Below, piece by piece: positions 27,528-35,052 of a stretch of 64,000 nt of DNA (positions are counted from its first letter, which is position 1; every line of letters starts with the position of its first letter). The notes below the pieces were generated by a model. The model saw nothing but the letters and a program-made list of their open reading frames with translations. It searched no databases and had not been told where the DNA came from. The position numbers and the translations under genes are program-made. Source of the stretch: an uncultured Lachnospiraceae bacterium (lineage in GTDB: Bacteria; Bacillota; Clostridia; Lachnospirales; Lachnospiraceae); the NCBI GenBank assembly GCA_910586555.1, contig CAJUJY010000008.1, positions 1-64,000 on the forward strand. The letters are read 5' to 3'.

Positions 27528-27568
27528 GTAATTGCATACATTATACAACGTAATTGCAAAAAAGTCAA
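27528..27568 (-). promoter_or_regulatory. Promoter and operator pair of the BlaI-type gene
   Basis: Read leftward: TTGACT (plus positions 27563-27568), a 17-bp spacer and TATAAT (27540-27545). An 8-bp direct repeat, GCAATTAC on this strand, occurs at 27550-27557 and 27528-27535, one copy in the spacer and one just past the -10 box, 22 bp apart. This is a good repressor-binding arrangement, presumably autoregulation. Confidence 0.65.
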
Positions 27569-27631
27569 ATGAATTTTCTATTAAAAAGTCAAATGGTTTT
27601 TTTCCATAAGGTAAGATTGTAAATACTAGAG

Positions 27632-27709
27632 TTAATTCAATAATTCATCTATTGTATTTTTCATTGTAGATGCTGCATCTGGTTCTTTTATGCCATGCTG
27701 TTGTGCCAT
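27632..27709 (-). CDS. Possible 25-residue peptide or truncated gene start
   Basis: Leftward frame reading MAQQHGIKEPDAASTMKNTI and five more residues, then TAA, behind AAAAGAAGAAAAA. Its first 13 coding bases and upstream bases are identical to the start of the gene at 29119-29694 (19-bp match). It may be a truncated gene left by recombination rather than a real peptide. The stretch 27710-27980 shows nothing else beyond AT-rich sequence. Confidence 0.3.
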   Translation of the reverse strand: MAQQHGIKEPDAASTMKNTIDELLN

Positions 27710-27715
27710 TTTTTC
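27697..27715. repeat. 19-bp direct repeat, left copy
   Basis: GCTGTTGTGCCATTTTTTC is repeated exactly at 29682-29700. Both copies cover the ribosome site and first codons of leftward frames starting MAQQ, and they flank the integrase and PD-(D/E)XK-like genes. It may be an attachment-type repeat or the trace of a duplication. Confidence 0.5.
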
Positions 27716-27980
27716 TTCTTTTTAAAACTTCCCTGGCATTTAAAAAAATACTGCAATCCCTTAAGATTACGGTACTTATGGTATTTCTGCCCTGAAAGGC
27801 TTATTATTTTTTTAGAACTTCTAAACCATTTCTTTAGAAACGGTTATCGTCCGCTGCTTCCTGCACGGAAGCAGTAACCTGTGTATTTATAATGGCTGCC
27901 AACATTTTTGTTTCCTGTATGTTTCCTACCCAGTAAACTTTATACAATCCTACCACTTTCCAAGGCTCTGTGCAATAATG

Positions 27981-29111
27981 TTACGGAATTTTTTCCAGTT
28001 CTTTTTTTAGCCAGCCTACATCACGTTCTGTATAAATGTTTTCGGTCACATCTATTATTCTGTGTCCTATAAGACGCTTTATAACATACTCATCAACTTC
28101 GGCTTTTTTTGCCATTGTAGTAAATGTTTTTCTAGGATCATGTGGTCTATGCCCTTTTTGCAAATGTAACTCAGAAATAACTTTTTCAAACCGTCCAGCA
28201 TATTTATCATATGTTATAGCTATACCTCCTTTTACTGCACCAGGATCATTAAAAAGGTATTCGCTGCCAAGTTGTACAGCTATATCATAGTTTTTTTTAA
28301 CAAGACCGGATATCCTGGAGTGGATAGGTACAATCCGGTTCTTGCCAAAATCTGTTTTCATTCCTCCAACAATATATTGCTCATCAAGATGAACATCAGT
28401 AATTTTCAATTTAGCAAGTTCTTGTGGCCGCCACCCCATATAGCATTGTATAAGAATCCAGTCAACAAAATGAAATGAATTAACATTATCCCATAAAGTC
28501 TTCATTTCAGCATCTGTAAATATGATATGCCCTCTTGTTGACTTTTCTTTTTCTTTTATAATGTCCTTTGAGAGATCAAATACTCGGGCATAATTTTTAT
28601 CTATAAGTTCATATTCTAAGGCATAATCCAGCATAAGATTGAATATAGACTTAATTCTTGATTTTGTACCAGGAGAAGCTTTAACTTTTTGGCCAGCCTT
28701 TTTACCATATTCAGGAATAACATAACCATCTTCTATTATACCTTTAATATGTCTTGTGCGAAGTTCCTTTACTTTCATCTTATAGATAGCACTACAATAT
28801 CTCCATGCAGAAGTAATTGTACGTTTGGAAGATTCACTTTCCAAAGTAGGGAAGTAAACATCTGTCCATTTTTTGTATAGTTCATCAAGAGTTATATTGT
28901 CATTTTTTATATCATAAGGATTTGCTGAGTATTCTGCTAATGCCTGCATGGCTTCTTTTTTAGTCTTAAACGTACCTATTTGTATACGGTTTTGTACTGC
29001 TTTATCTGTTTGCTGGTTAATGTCCCATCCCAGGGTAACACGTGCCATGTATGGCTTGCGTCTGTTGCCTGGAAGTTTGGTTACACTTCCGTATCCATTT
29101 GGTAATCTCAT
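27981..29111 (-). CDS. Prophage tyrosine recombinase (integrase)
   Basis: About 376 residues. The N-terminus has an AP2-like arm-binding segment (YMARVTLGWDINQQT), then a SAM-like core-binding domain and the catalytic domain with Arg in MGWRPQELAKL, the box-II GHRPHDPRKTF (His-x-x-Arg) and the terminal GHRIIDVTENIY with the Tyr nucleophile. The ATG at 29111 is chosen for the AAGGAAGG upstream. It lies at the chromosome-proximal end of the prophage and points outward, as expected for an integrase beside attL. Confidence 0.9.
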   Translation of the reverse strand: MRLPNGYGSVTKLPGNRRKPYMARVTLGWDINQQTDKAVQNRIQIGTFKTKKEAMQALAEYSANPYDIKNDNITLDELYKKWTDVYFPTLESESSKRTITSAWRYCSAIYKMKVKELRTRHIKGIIEDGYVIPEYGKKAGQKVKASPGTKSRIKSIFNLMLDYALEYELIDKNYARVFDLSKDIIKEKEKSTRGHIIFTDAEMKTLWDNVNSFHFVDWILIQCYMGWRPQELAKLKITDVHLDEQYIVGGMKTDFGKNRIVPIHSRISGLVKKNYDIAVQLGSEYLFNDPGAVKGGIAITYDKYAGRFEKVISELHLQKGHRPHDPRKTFTTMAKKAEVDEYVIKRLIGHRIIDVTENIYTERDVGWLKKELEKIP

Positions 29112-29118
29112 AACATCA

Positions 29119-29694
29119 TCACCTTCCTTTAACAGATTCAATAGCTGTGCCAAGTCCAGTGTAATTTGTTTTGACTGGATCTAGATTAAGAAGAGAAGAC
29201 AAAGTAATACTTTTCTGGTTTGGTATTTTTTCTTCCAGTGTGCATGTAGGCAATATATAGAAATCCCAATAATCCAGGTTTAATACTGGAATATCCTTTG
29301 TTCTGGCAGTAAAAAGACAAAATACATATAAATCACAATTACGTTTTGCCTTAGATGCATAAGTAGCGGTTGTGTTATCCCAGGCCAGTTTTTTACCAAT
29401 ATCAAACCGAATCTGGGAAAAAACATTTTCAGGAGTCCAAGACTGGATGTAAGCGGCAGACTTTACTTCAATCCTGCGTCCAGATGGACTGGTTACATCA
29501 AAAGGAAGCCAGTTTTCCCGTATTTGTACAGGGGAACATCTTAATGATGAATAAACAAGAAATTCTGATATAATACCACGCAGGGTATTATCAGTTAAAT
29601 CTGAAAATGCCCAGTTCCAGAAATTTTTAATGGTAATTCCCGTGCTACAGCCATTTAATGTAAATTCTTCATTTCCTGTTAGCTGTTGTGCCAT
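29119..29694 (-). CDS. PD-(D/E)XK-like nuclease-fold protein of the lysogeny module
   Basis: 191 residues from the ATG at 29694 (GGAGG five bases upstream). FDVTSPSGRRIEVKSAAYIQ fits the PD-(D/E)XK pattern: an Asp, then about ten residues later the E-V-K triad on the next strand. The N-terminal FSDLTDNTLRGIISEFLVYS helix also suits that fold. No restriction partner is adjacent. It ends eight bases before the integrase start, so the two are probably one transcript. It may be a nuclease-like accessory of the lysogeny region or a defence protein; function unproven. Confidence 0.6.
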   Translation of the reverse strand: MAQQLTGNEEFTLNGCSTGITIKNFWNWAFSDLTDNTLRGIISEFLVYSSLRCSPVQIRENWLPFDVTSPSGRRIEVKSAAYIQSWTPENVFSQIRFDIGKKLAWDNTTATYASKAKRNCDLYVFCLFTARTKDIPVLNLDYWDFYILPTCTLEEKIPNQKSITLSSLLNLDPVKTNYTGLGTAIESVKGR

Positions 29695-29700
29695 TTTTTC
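29682..29700. repeat. 19-bp direct repeat, right copy
   Basis: Identical to 27697-27715. It covers the start codon region of the PD-(D/E)XK-like gene. Confidence 0.5.
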
Positions 29701-29765
29701 CTCCATAGTTCATAGTTGATACTCGAAAATATAATTTTTTTACCGTCCGTAGCGTCTGTACCATT

Positions 29766-30131
29766 CTAAACTGATAACCTTTTTTCGTTATCAAGATATC
29801 TTTGTGATTCTGTATAAGCTTTAAGAAAGCCTTTAAGTTCCCCGATAAATTCGTATTTTTTTGGTTCTGGCAATGAACGGAATAAATCCAGCAGATTGTC
29901 TTCTTCCGGGGTGGTTGTTTTGCGTACAGGTGCTTCCTGTCCTGTTATTAAATAATCCAATGAAACGCCAAAGAAATCAGCAATGGTTTTCATGTATTTT
30001 GCAGGAGGATCATTTGTACGGGCTTTCCATGTTGACATAGTAGAAGTCCGTATCGAGAGCCTGTCACAAAGCTCATAAGCACGCTTTTCTTTTTCGTCTA
30101 GTAATTGGTAAATCCTTTCAATTATTTCCAT
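29766..30131 (-). CDS. CI-like prophage repressor (XRE family)
   Basis: 121 residues with an N-terminal helix-turn-helix (YELCDRLSIRTSTMSTWKAR, then PAKYMKTIADFFGVSLDYLI) and a short C-terminal oligomerisation region. No LexA-type autoprotease domain is visible, so induction must use an antirepressor or another signal. It is divergent from Cro-like genes starting at 30369. The numerous antirepressor genes downstream make it their plausible target. Confidence 0.82.
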   Translation of the reverse strand: MEIIERIYQLLDEKEKRAYELCDRLSIRTSTMSTWKARTNDPPAKYMKTIADFFGVSLDYLITGQEAPVRKTTTPEEDNLLDLFRSLPEPKKYEFIGELKGFLKAYTESQRYLDNEKRLSV

Positions 30132-30149
30132 CTAAATACCTCCAAAATA

Positions 30150-30167
30150 AAAATATTCGTATTTGAG
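30150..30167. promoter_or_regulatory. Putative repressor operator in the cI-cro intergenic region
   Basis: AAAATATTCGTATTTGAG contains an imperfect dyad, (C/A)AAATA-N4-TATTTG, directly upstream of the repressor gene. The half-site TCGTATTTGAG recurs at 32044 (exact), and close variants occur at 50157 and 51997. A symmetric form is at 31853. Confidence 0.5.
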
Positions 30168-30368
30168 AACAAAACTCTTTACAAATTCACAATAACGTGC
30201 TATAATATATATGAAATACAAAATAATTCAAGGGTGCGAACCGGGAATAAATGTATTTCTATGCATGTTTGTAGAATTATAAACAGGATTATTTCTTTGT
30301 TATTATATCACGCAAACATGCAAAAATAAACAACAAATAAGCAAATGCGAGAAAGGAGTGATACTTAA

Positions 30369-30788
30369 ATGGCAAAAGAAACTTCACAATGGAGCAAAGA
30401 TGTTAAGAAAGCCATGATTGACAAAGACATGAAAGTAAAACAACTGGCTGAAAATATTGGTTACAGCATTGCAACAGTTTCTTCAGTTATAGGTGGACGT
30501 TATTCTAATTCCAGCTACGAAGAAATAGCTGGAAAAATTAATGATGTTCTTGGTACAAAGGGTATGCCAGAGCGCAGTGGTACCCCATCAGATGAATGGT
30601 GCCAGTGTGTAAAAATTGAACTTGTTAAAAGGAAAATGAGTGTAAGCCAGCTTGCAAAGGAACTGGATATTTCAAGGGACAGGCTGTCATTAGTCATTAA
30701 TGGCAGAATGATGAACGAAGAAATTGTGGCTTCTGTATGCAGGCTGCTTGATATCAAAATTCCAGCTATACCCCCTGGCAGTAATTAA
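30369..30788 (+). CDS. Cro-like regulator with two tandem HTH domains
   Basis: 139 residues containing two copies of the same XRE-like fold. The first copy (about 8-62) reads VKKAMIDKDMKVKQLAENIG, then YSIATVSSVIGGR. The second (about 78-132) reads VKIELVKRKMSVSQLAKELD, then ISRDRLSLVINGR. AAAGGAG precedes the ATG. Two DNA-binding domains in one chain could bridge two operators without dimerising. It is the first rightward early gene, the Cro position, and probably antagonises the repressor at 29766. Confidence 0.75.
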   Translation: MAKETSQWSKDVKKAMIDKDMKVKQLAENIGYSIATVSSVIGGRYSNSSYEEIAGKINDVLGTKGMPERSGTPSDEWCQCVKIELVKRKMSVSQLAKELDISRDRLSLVINGRMMNEEIVASVCRLLDIKIPAIPPGSN

Positions 30789-30816
30789 ATTATAAAAGGA
30801 AAGAGGGCAATATAAA

Positions 30817-31023
30817 ATGGGAAAAGGCTCTATAAACGAGAATAATAATGTGTATTTTAAAGCCAGGAAAAAAGCTGCAATGTATAATGAGAGGCTATAT
30901 AGCAGGGAAGGAGCCGCAGAACTTTTAGGAATTTCAGTTTCTACATTGGCAGATTATGAACTGGGAAACACAAAAGTAGTTCCTGTTGACAAAGTGGTTC
31001 TTATGGCAGAAATGTATAATTAA
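30817..31023 (+). pseudogene. XRE regulator, N-terminal half (split by the nested element)
   Basis: 68 residues: a full helix-turn-helix (YSREGAAELLGISVSTLADY, then ELGNTKVVPVDKVVLMAEMYN) with a stop immediately after. Proteins of this type normally continue with a C-terminal domain beginning ..MADLYNxPEL..YC..ECP. Exactly that continuation starts at 45157 (MADLYNTPELVTWYCMNECP). I infer one original gene of about 165 residues interrupted by 14.15 kb. The stop codon comes from the inserted DNA. The N-terminal fragment could still bind DNA. Confidence 0.75.
31003..31019. repeat. Left junction (attL-like) of the nested element
   Basis: ATGGCAGAAATGTATAA matches ATGGCGGACTTGTATAA at 45157-45173 in 14 of 17 positions, with identical ATGGC and TGTATAA blocks at the same spacing. 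Both encode the same MA-(E/D)-x-YN peptide of the split XRE protein. The seven-base TGTATAA is the likely crossover segment. Confidence 0.65.
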
Positions 31024-31073
31024 ATTCAGAAATAGTAAGAAATATCAAGGGTTTTTGTTAGTTGATAATATGC

Positions 31074-31094
31074 TTTGGTACAAATTTGGTACAG
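31074..31094 (+). repeat. Left copy of GGTACAAATTT repeat (possible integrase arm site)
   Basis: TTTGGTACAAATTTGGTACA lies about 60 bp inside the left end and recurs with one inserted base at 45029-45051, about 115 bp inside the right end next to the integrase stop. The internal repetition of GGTACA fits a recombinase arm-type site. Confidence 0.5.
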
Positions 31095-31122
31095 AAATGG
31101 AACAGACCCATTTGTTGAGGCT

Positions 31123-31254
31123 ATGGAAGAAATTGGAATACATCCAAGAACCATGTATCAAGATGGTGGTTATATGGTAGACAGCGAAACGGGAGAACGA
31201 TTTGAGATTATGAAACCTAAAAATCCATTAAGAAAATTATTTTCGGTTGTTTAG
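31123..31254 (+). CDS. Small protein of unknown function
   Basis: 43 residues from the ATG at 31123 (MEEIGIHPRTMYQDGGYMVD, then ETGERFEIMKPKNPLRKLF). The frame is open further upstream to 31069 without a better start, and no good ribosome site is seen, so the gene may be truncated at its 5' end. It ends 13 bases before the ORF6N-like gene. Confidence 0.4.
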   Translation: MEEIGIHPRTMYQDGGYMVDSETGERFEIMKPKNPLRKLFSVV

Positions 31255-31266
31255 GGAGGTATAAGC

Positions 31267-31593
31267 ATGAATGAAATAGTAAAAATAGGAAATGAGAATA
31301 TTCCAGTAGTGGAATGGAAAGGGCAGGGGGTAATTACTACTTCTCTGCTTGCAGATGTGTATGGCGCAACAGATACACAGATTAAGCAGAACTTCAATAA
31401 CAACGAGAAACATTTTAAAGAAGGAAAGCACTATTTTCTTCTGAAAGGTGAGGAATTAAAGGGATTTAAAAGGGTGGTAGAAAATTTCTACCTACCTTTT
31501 GCGGAGGCTTTAAAGTTTACATCACAATTATATTTATGGACACGCAGGGGAGCAAGCCGTCATTCAAAAATGCTTGGAACGGACAAGGTATAG
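31267..31593 (+). pseudogene. ORF6N-type antirepressor, truncated
   Basis: 108 residues starting with a good ORF6N domain (VITTSLLADVYGATDTQIKQ, then NFNNNEKHFKEGKHYFLLKG). The typical continuation breaks off at LGTDKV, where a stop replaces the expected tail and C-terminal domain. GGGAGG precedes the ATG. A 59-bp stretch (31458-31516) is nearly identical to 48180-48238 in another antirepressor remnant, showing recombination between such genes. Confidence 0.65.
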
Positions 31594-32033
31594 GAATAAT
31601 TTGTCTAATTGGATACTACAAGCCAAAAAAATTAGCAACATATGAAGAAGCATCTGTAAGTTTTTAGATTGTCATAGTGAAGAGAGGACTAACTAGAACA
31701 GGTGTATAGACCCTTCCTGTTTTTTGAAGCGCTAGGAGGCCCATATTTACCATTTTTAAGGCATAGCCTATATTTCTTCATCCAATAGCCTGAAAAGGCT
31801 TCCTGCCCCTGTATAAAACCTCACAGGTACAGTTTATAATTGCCAGTATTCTCAAATATGAATATTTGTTATGAAATGAGATTATTATTCTTGCATACAT
31901 GAGCCTGCTGCCATGAGCAGGATTTATTTGATTGTGTGCATAAATGCCATTATTAATTAAGAATAACAGGGCTTATAGTTTTTGGTATAAAAATATAATT
32001 CAAATAAAATATTCGCATAAATGAATTTTATTC
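31594..32033. other. Intergenic region with a dyad operator
   Basis: No coding region is seen in 440 bases. It contains the perfect dyad CAAATATGAATATTTG at 31853-31868 and, at 32006-32021, AAAATATTCGCATAAA, similar to the operator near the prophage repressor. It probably serves as the control region for the rightward transcript starting at about 32,070. Confidence 0.5.
31853..31868. promoter_or_regulatory. Perfect dyad operator CAAATA-N4-TATTTG
   Basis: CAAATATGAATATTTG is a fully symmetric site with the half-sequence found upstream of the prophage repressor (30150). It is about 180 bp upstream of the excisionase-like gene promoter. Confidence 0.5.
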
Positions 32034-32062
32034 TTGACAAAATTCGTATTTGAGTTTATTAT
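32034..32062 (+). promoter_or_regulatory. Promoter of the excisionase/rep transcript with embedded operator
   Basis: TTGACA (32034-32039), a 17-bp spacer and TATTAT (32057-32062). The spacer contains TCGTATTTGAG, identical to the half-site at 30157-30167 upstream of the prophage repressor, so the promoter could be repressed by the same or a related protein. Confidence 0.65.
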
Positions 32063-32111
32063 ATTCCAAAAGGCATATTATAAACCACAACAAACGAAAG
32101 GAAAAAAGTAT

Positions 32112-32318
32112 ATGACAGAGAGAATAAATGTTACACAGGTCATGGAATATGGAAGGCTTATGGGAATTTCTGAACTTATGCGTTATACCTCACTTGGACG
32201 TAATACAGCTATGGAACTTGGAAAAAGCGCAAATGCCATTGTCCGAATGGGAAAGCGTGTTTTGTATGACCGCCAGAAGATAGACAAATGGATTGATGAA
32301 CAGACCCAGGACAGGTAA
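32112..32318 (+). CDS. Excisionase-like small DNA-binding protein
   Basis: 68 residues from the ATG at 32112 (ACGAAAGGAAAA upstream). The sequence MGISELMRYTSLGRNTAMEL, then GKRVLYDRQKIDKWIDEQ, matches the winged-helix MerR/excisionase pattern: recognition helix, a basic wing, then a Trp-containing final helix. Proteins of this type direct excision by tyrosine recombinases. It is the first gene of a transcript with the replication-type gene and could be the directionality factor for the integrase at 43749. Confidence 0.7.
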   Translation: MTERINVTQVMEYGRLMGISELMRYTSLGRNTAMELGKSANAIVRMGKRVLYDRQKIDKWIDEQTQDR

Positions 32319-32348
32319 TACACCACAACGGGCAGCAGGGAGAAAAAA

Positions 32349-32693
32349 ATGGCAAGGAAGAAGAAAACACCATTTGCTCCTTGGGAAACCAGGACAAGTG
32401 ACGGGATAGAGAAACGGTATATCCGGCTCGGTAATACCCTGCTTTATTCTTCGGCATTTTTACAGTTATCAGCAAAGGCAAAGGAAACGTATATCTATAT
32501 GCGCATAGAGAGTGCTGGCAAAAAAGAGTTCATTATGCCACGTTCCAAATACATACAATTTTCAAAAAAGGATTCGTTTCTTAGGGCAAGGGATGAACTG
32601 GAAAAGGCAGGGTTTATAGAAACAGTGCAGCATAATGCAAACCTGAGAAAGCCAAATGTATACTGTTTTTCAGAGCGTTGGAAAGAACAGTAA
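32349..32693 (+). CDS. Replication-initiator-like winged-helix protein
   Basis: 114 residues with YIRLGNTLLYSSAFLQLSAK, then AKETYIYMRIESAGKKEFIM, a winged-helix pattern resembling the N-terminal DNA-binding domain of RepA_N or phage replication initiators, and a final SFLRARDELEKAGFIETVQH recognition-type helix and wing. It lacks a C-terminal domain. The four dyad repeats just downstream (32707-32905) are natural candidate binding sites. A role in replication of the excised element is inferred. Confidence 0.55.
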   Translation: MARKKKTPFAPWETRTSDGIEKRYIRLGNTLLYSSAFLQLSAKAKETYIYMRIESAGKKEFIMPRSKYIQFSKKDSFLRARDELEKAGFIETVQHNANLRKPNVYCFSERWKEQ

Positions 32694-32706
32694 TAATTTT
32701 ATTTGG

Positions 32707-32905
32707 CTGTCGGTTTTTGCGACAAGTTAAAGCCCTGTCTTGTCGGCTTTTGCGACAAGTAGATGGAAAAATGTATGTTAGCTTGTCGGTTTTTACGACA
32801 AGTAAAACTGCCATTATTTCCTGCTTGAAGCTTTTATTTATCATGGATTGCGGTATTTTAAACCAATTCTGCATGAAAATGCTGCACTTGTCGGTTTTTG
32901 CGACA
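32707..32905. repeat. Four copies of a TTGTCG/CGACAA dyad (iteron-like)
   Basis: Four units with core CTTGTCGGTTTTTGCGACAA lie at 32707-32727, 32739-32760, 32782-32803 and 32887-32905. Each is an inverted repeat TTGTCG-N6/7-CGACAA, with small changes mostly in the spacer. No other gene occupies this stretch. Position after a replication-type gene suggests iterons or an origin; as RNA each would form a 6-8 bp hairpin. Confidence 0.75.
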
Positions 32906-32966
32906 CATATATCTATATATAGCCATATATGGGCACAAAAAGCTGGTACATGGGGGAGTATGATAC

Positions 32967-33851
32967 ATGGTATGGGATAATGAGTCAATCGTAAAACAGA
33001 TACAGGAAGGGCAAGGCAGCAGGAATGTATTACTTGAAGAGCTTTGGGTTAACAACCTCAGCCTGGTACGGAAAATAATTCACAGGCTCACAGGCCTGCA
33101 ATATGGATATCCATCAGATAAAGAAGACTTTGAGGATTTAGAACAACAGGCATTTATAGGTATTATGGAAGCAGTAGAACGCTATGACAGCTCGGCGGGG
33201 ACAAAATTTTTCTCATTTGCCGAGGTTTATATACGGGCTTCTGTTTACAGGTATTATGATAAATCAGGGCAGACATTGCGTATTCCTGCTTATATGAGAA
33301 AACGCATCAGGGATTATATGAGGGAAAAGGATAGATTAAATGAAATTGGAGAACCAGCCACAAATGAGATTATACAGGAACATCTGCAGCTTTCTGATAA
33401 GGCATTTGAAGGATTGTTAAAGGCAATCCAGAGGTTAGAAGTGCAACAGCTTGACAGTTACCTGGATGGTGACAGCGGAGAGTCTGGGACAATACTTGAT
33501 ATGGTTGCTGGAAATGAGAATACAAGTGAAACCGCCCTTGCCAGTTCCTATGATACTGACCTCAAATCCTTGTTACATTCTGCATTGCAGGAACTTCCAA
33601 AAATAGAACAGCAGGTATTGGCAGCTATATACTTTCAGGGGATGCACACCAGGCACATAGCCAGTATTATGAAATGTACACCACAATATGTATCAAAAAT
33701 TACTAAGATGTCATACAAAAAAATACGTACTGGGAAATATGGCAAGGAGCTGGCCACATTTCTTCCAGAACGGGCCAGCCAGAGGGCAGAAAAGCGTATC
33801 CAGGATGAATTTAAGGAATTAAGTAAACATGAAAAGGATTTATTGATATGA
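32967..33851 (+). CDS. Sigma-70 family RNA polymerase sigma factor
   Basis: 294 residues. Region 2 is recognisable (DFEDLEQQAFIGIMEAVERYD, FFSFAEVYIRASVYRYYDKS), region 3 follows (GEPATNEIIQEHLQLSDKAF), and region 4 ends in a helix-turn-helix (HTRHIASIMKCTPQYVSKIT). It starts behind GGGGGAG. Sigma factors occur in integrative elements and phages as regulators of late or transfer genes. Its start lies only 60 bp after the dyad repeats. Its own target promoters are not identified. Confidence 0.8.
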   Translation: MVWDNESIVKQIQEGQGSRNVLLEELWVNNLSLVRKIIHRLTGLQYGYPSDKEDFEDLEQQAFIGIMEAVERYDSSAGTKFFSFAEVYIRASVYRYYDKSGQTLRIPAYMRKRIRDYMREKDRLNEIGEPATNEIIQEHLQLSDKAFEGLLKAIQRLEVQQLDSYLDGDSGESGTILDMVAGNENTSETALASSYDTDLKSLLHSALQELPKIEQQVLAAIYFQGMHTRHIASIMKCTPQYVSKITKMSYKKIRTGKYGKELATFLPERASQRAEKRIQDEFKELSKHEKDLLI

Positions 33852-34342
33852 ACAGTGTTACACAAGTAATTATAGATTTAAGTGGTAAAGAAACAGACAG
33901 CAGGGAATGGCAGGAATTAGAGCAGCATGTCAAAGAATATGCCAGCCAGGCTGTAAGAGAAATCATGTTGCCAGAGGGTGGTTTTCAATTACCTTCCTCT
34001 GGCACTGGAAATGGTGATAGTGATAGGGAAACCAGACATATATGGGAAATGGAATTAATAAGGCAGGGGCTGGAACGTTACCGCACAGAACCATCAGACA
34101 GCAACATACGCAGATGTATTGACTGGCTATTGAAAAGGCATGCTTGTTGGGAAAGATTTATGCAAAGTGATACATTTTTTCAGAAGAGGCATAATGCGCT
34201 GGTTCTGGAATATATTATCAGCCATCCTATGAAACATGCAGTTATAGAAAAACGTCTCAGAATAAGTGACAATGGCTTTAAGAAGCAGATTGAAAAAGGT
34301 ATCAGCGAGCTTGCACAGATACTTTTTTATTACAGGGAATAA
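33848..34342 (+). CDS. Hypothetical protein, possibly a late-gene regulator
   Basis: 164 residues overlapping the sigma gene stop by four bases (ATGA), so the two are translationally coupled. The C-terminal portion (MKHAVIEKRLRISDNGFKKQ) looks like a short helix-turn-helix, reminiscent of ArpU/RinA-type phage late regulators, but I cannot assign a family. Downstream is a 17-base motif that also follows the DUF1492-like gene of the prophage. Confidence 0.5.
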   Translation: MNSVTQVIIDLSGKETDSREWQELEQHVKEYASQAVREIMLPEGGFQLPSSGTGNGDSDRETRHIWEMELIRQGLERYRTEPSDSNIRRCIDWLLKRHACWERFMQSDTFFQKRHNALVLEYIISHPMKHAVIEKRLRISDNGFKKQIEKGISELAQILFYYRE

Positions 34343-34409
34343 CTTACAAGACAGATAAAGTTATAGGCTTTATGGTCACCAGTCATTCAGAAAAGCAGCA
34401 TTGTCTGAT

Positions 34410-34426
34410 ATGTCACCCCTAAAAAA
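34410..34426 (+). repeat. 17-base motif shared with 55323-55339
   Basis: ATGTCACCCCTAAAAAA occurs here and identically at 55323-55339. In both places it follows a putative late regulator gene and precedes terS-like sequence. Confidence 0.6.
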
Positions 34427-34711
34427 GAGCCTGTGTAAGTAAATGGTCTTTACCTGGTTATATGTATCTTTTTAAAAATGAAGTCTTGGAAACAGTTACT
34501 TAAAATTTAGTAAATGGTAAATATACTAATACCTTGGTATAAAAAGAAGGGCAGGCAGTTTCATAGGTATTCATTGGACATCAATGTAACTGTCTGGAAC
34601 ATTGTTACACTTGTTCGTAACATTGTTACGTTTTAATAAAGGTTATTATAATTCCTGGTATCTTTATGGATAAAGGATATTAAAAAAACATACTATTTTA
34701 CAACTAAGCTT

Positions 34712-34920
34712 TAGCCTGTCACTTGGCTGTCACTCTGTCTGTCATTTGATTTATAGATATTGTAATTATTTACTGTAATTACGCTATATTTTGATGTTGT
34801 TTTGACTGTCAATTCGCCTGTCGTTTTTAAATGGTTTAATGCTGTTCTTATCTGCCTTACTGTTAATCCTGTTTCAAACGCAAGTGTTGGTAAAGATGTT
34901 ATAAATGTATCTCTCTTTAT
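34712..34920 (-). pseudogene. Inverted fragment of a dnaD-like replication gene
   Basis: Read leftward, this segment encodes ITSLPTLAFETGLTVRQIRT, then ALNHLKTTGELTVKTTSKYS, matching the central part of the intact gene at 52045-52803 (TSLPTLALETGLTVRQVRTA). It ends in a premature TAA, lacks both ends, and is inverted relative to that gene. Confidence 0.75.
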
Positions 34921-35052
34921 CTTTTTATTTTAAAATGTTTCATAACAGGTATTTTATCCATATAATCATTGTTTCATATAGGAAACAGGTGGCTTGTACG
35001 GATTTTGCCAGAACCTTAAAGGAAGAAATTCCCAAAATGGACTTCTGTAATT

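Noticed and set aside
27451..27980. tRNA or other RNA gene as the prophage attachment site
   Set aside because: No cloverleaf or T-loop (GGTTCGAATCC-like) sequence is visible there or elsewhere in the window.
32707..32905. Possible CRISPR array
   Set aside because: Only four units, each a dyad with unequal gaps (12, 21 and 83 bases) and no cas genes; they are protein-binding or hairpin repeats instead.
32614..32988. Open frames on both strands across the TTGTCG repeats
   Set aside because: They exist because the repeats lack stops in those frames; the translations are repetitive and without family resemblance or ribosome sites.
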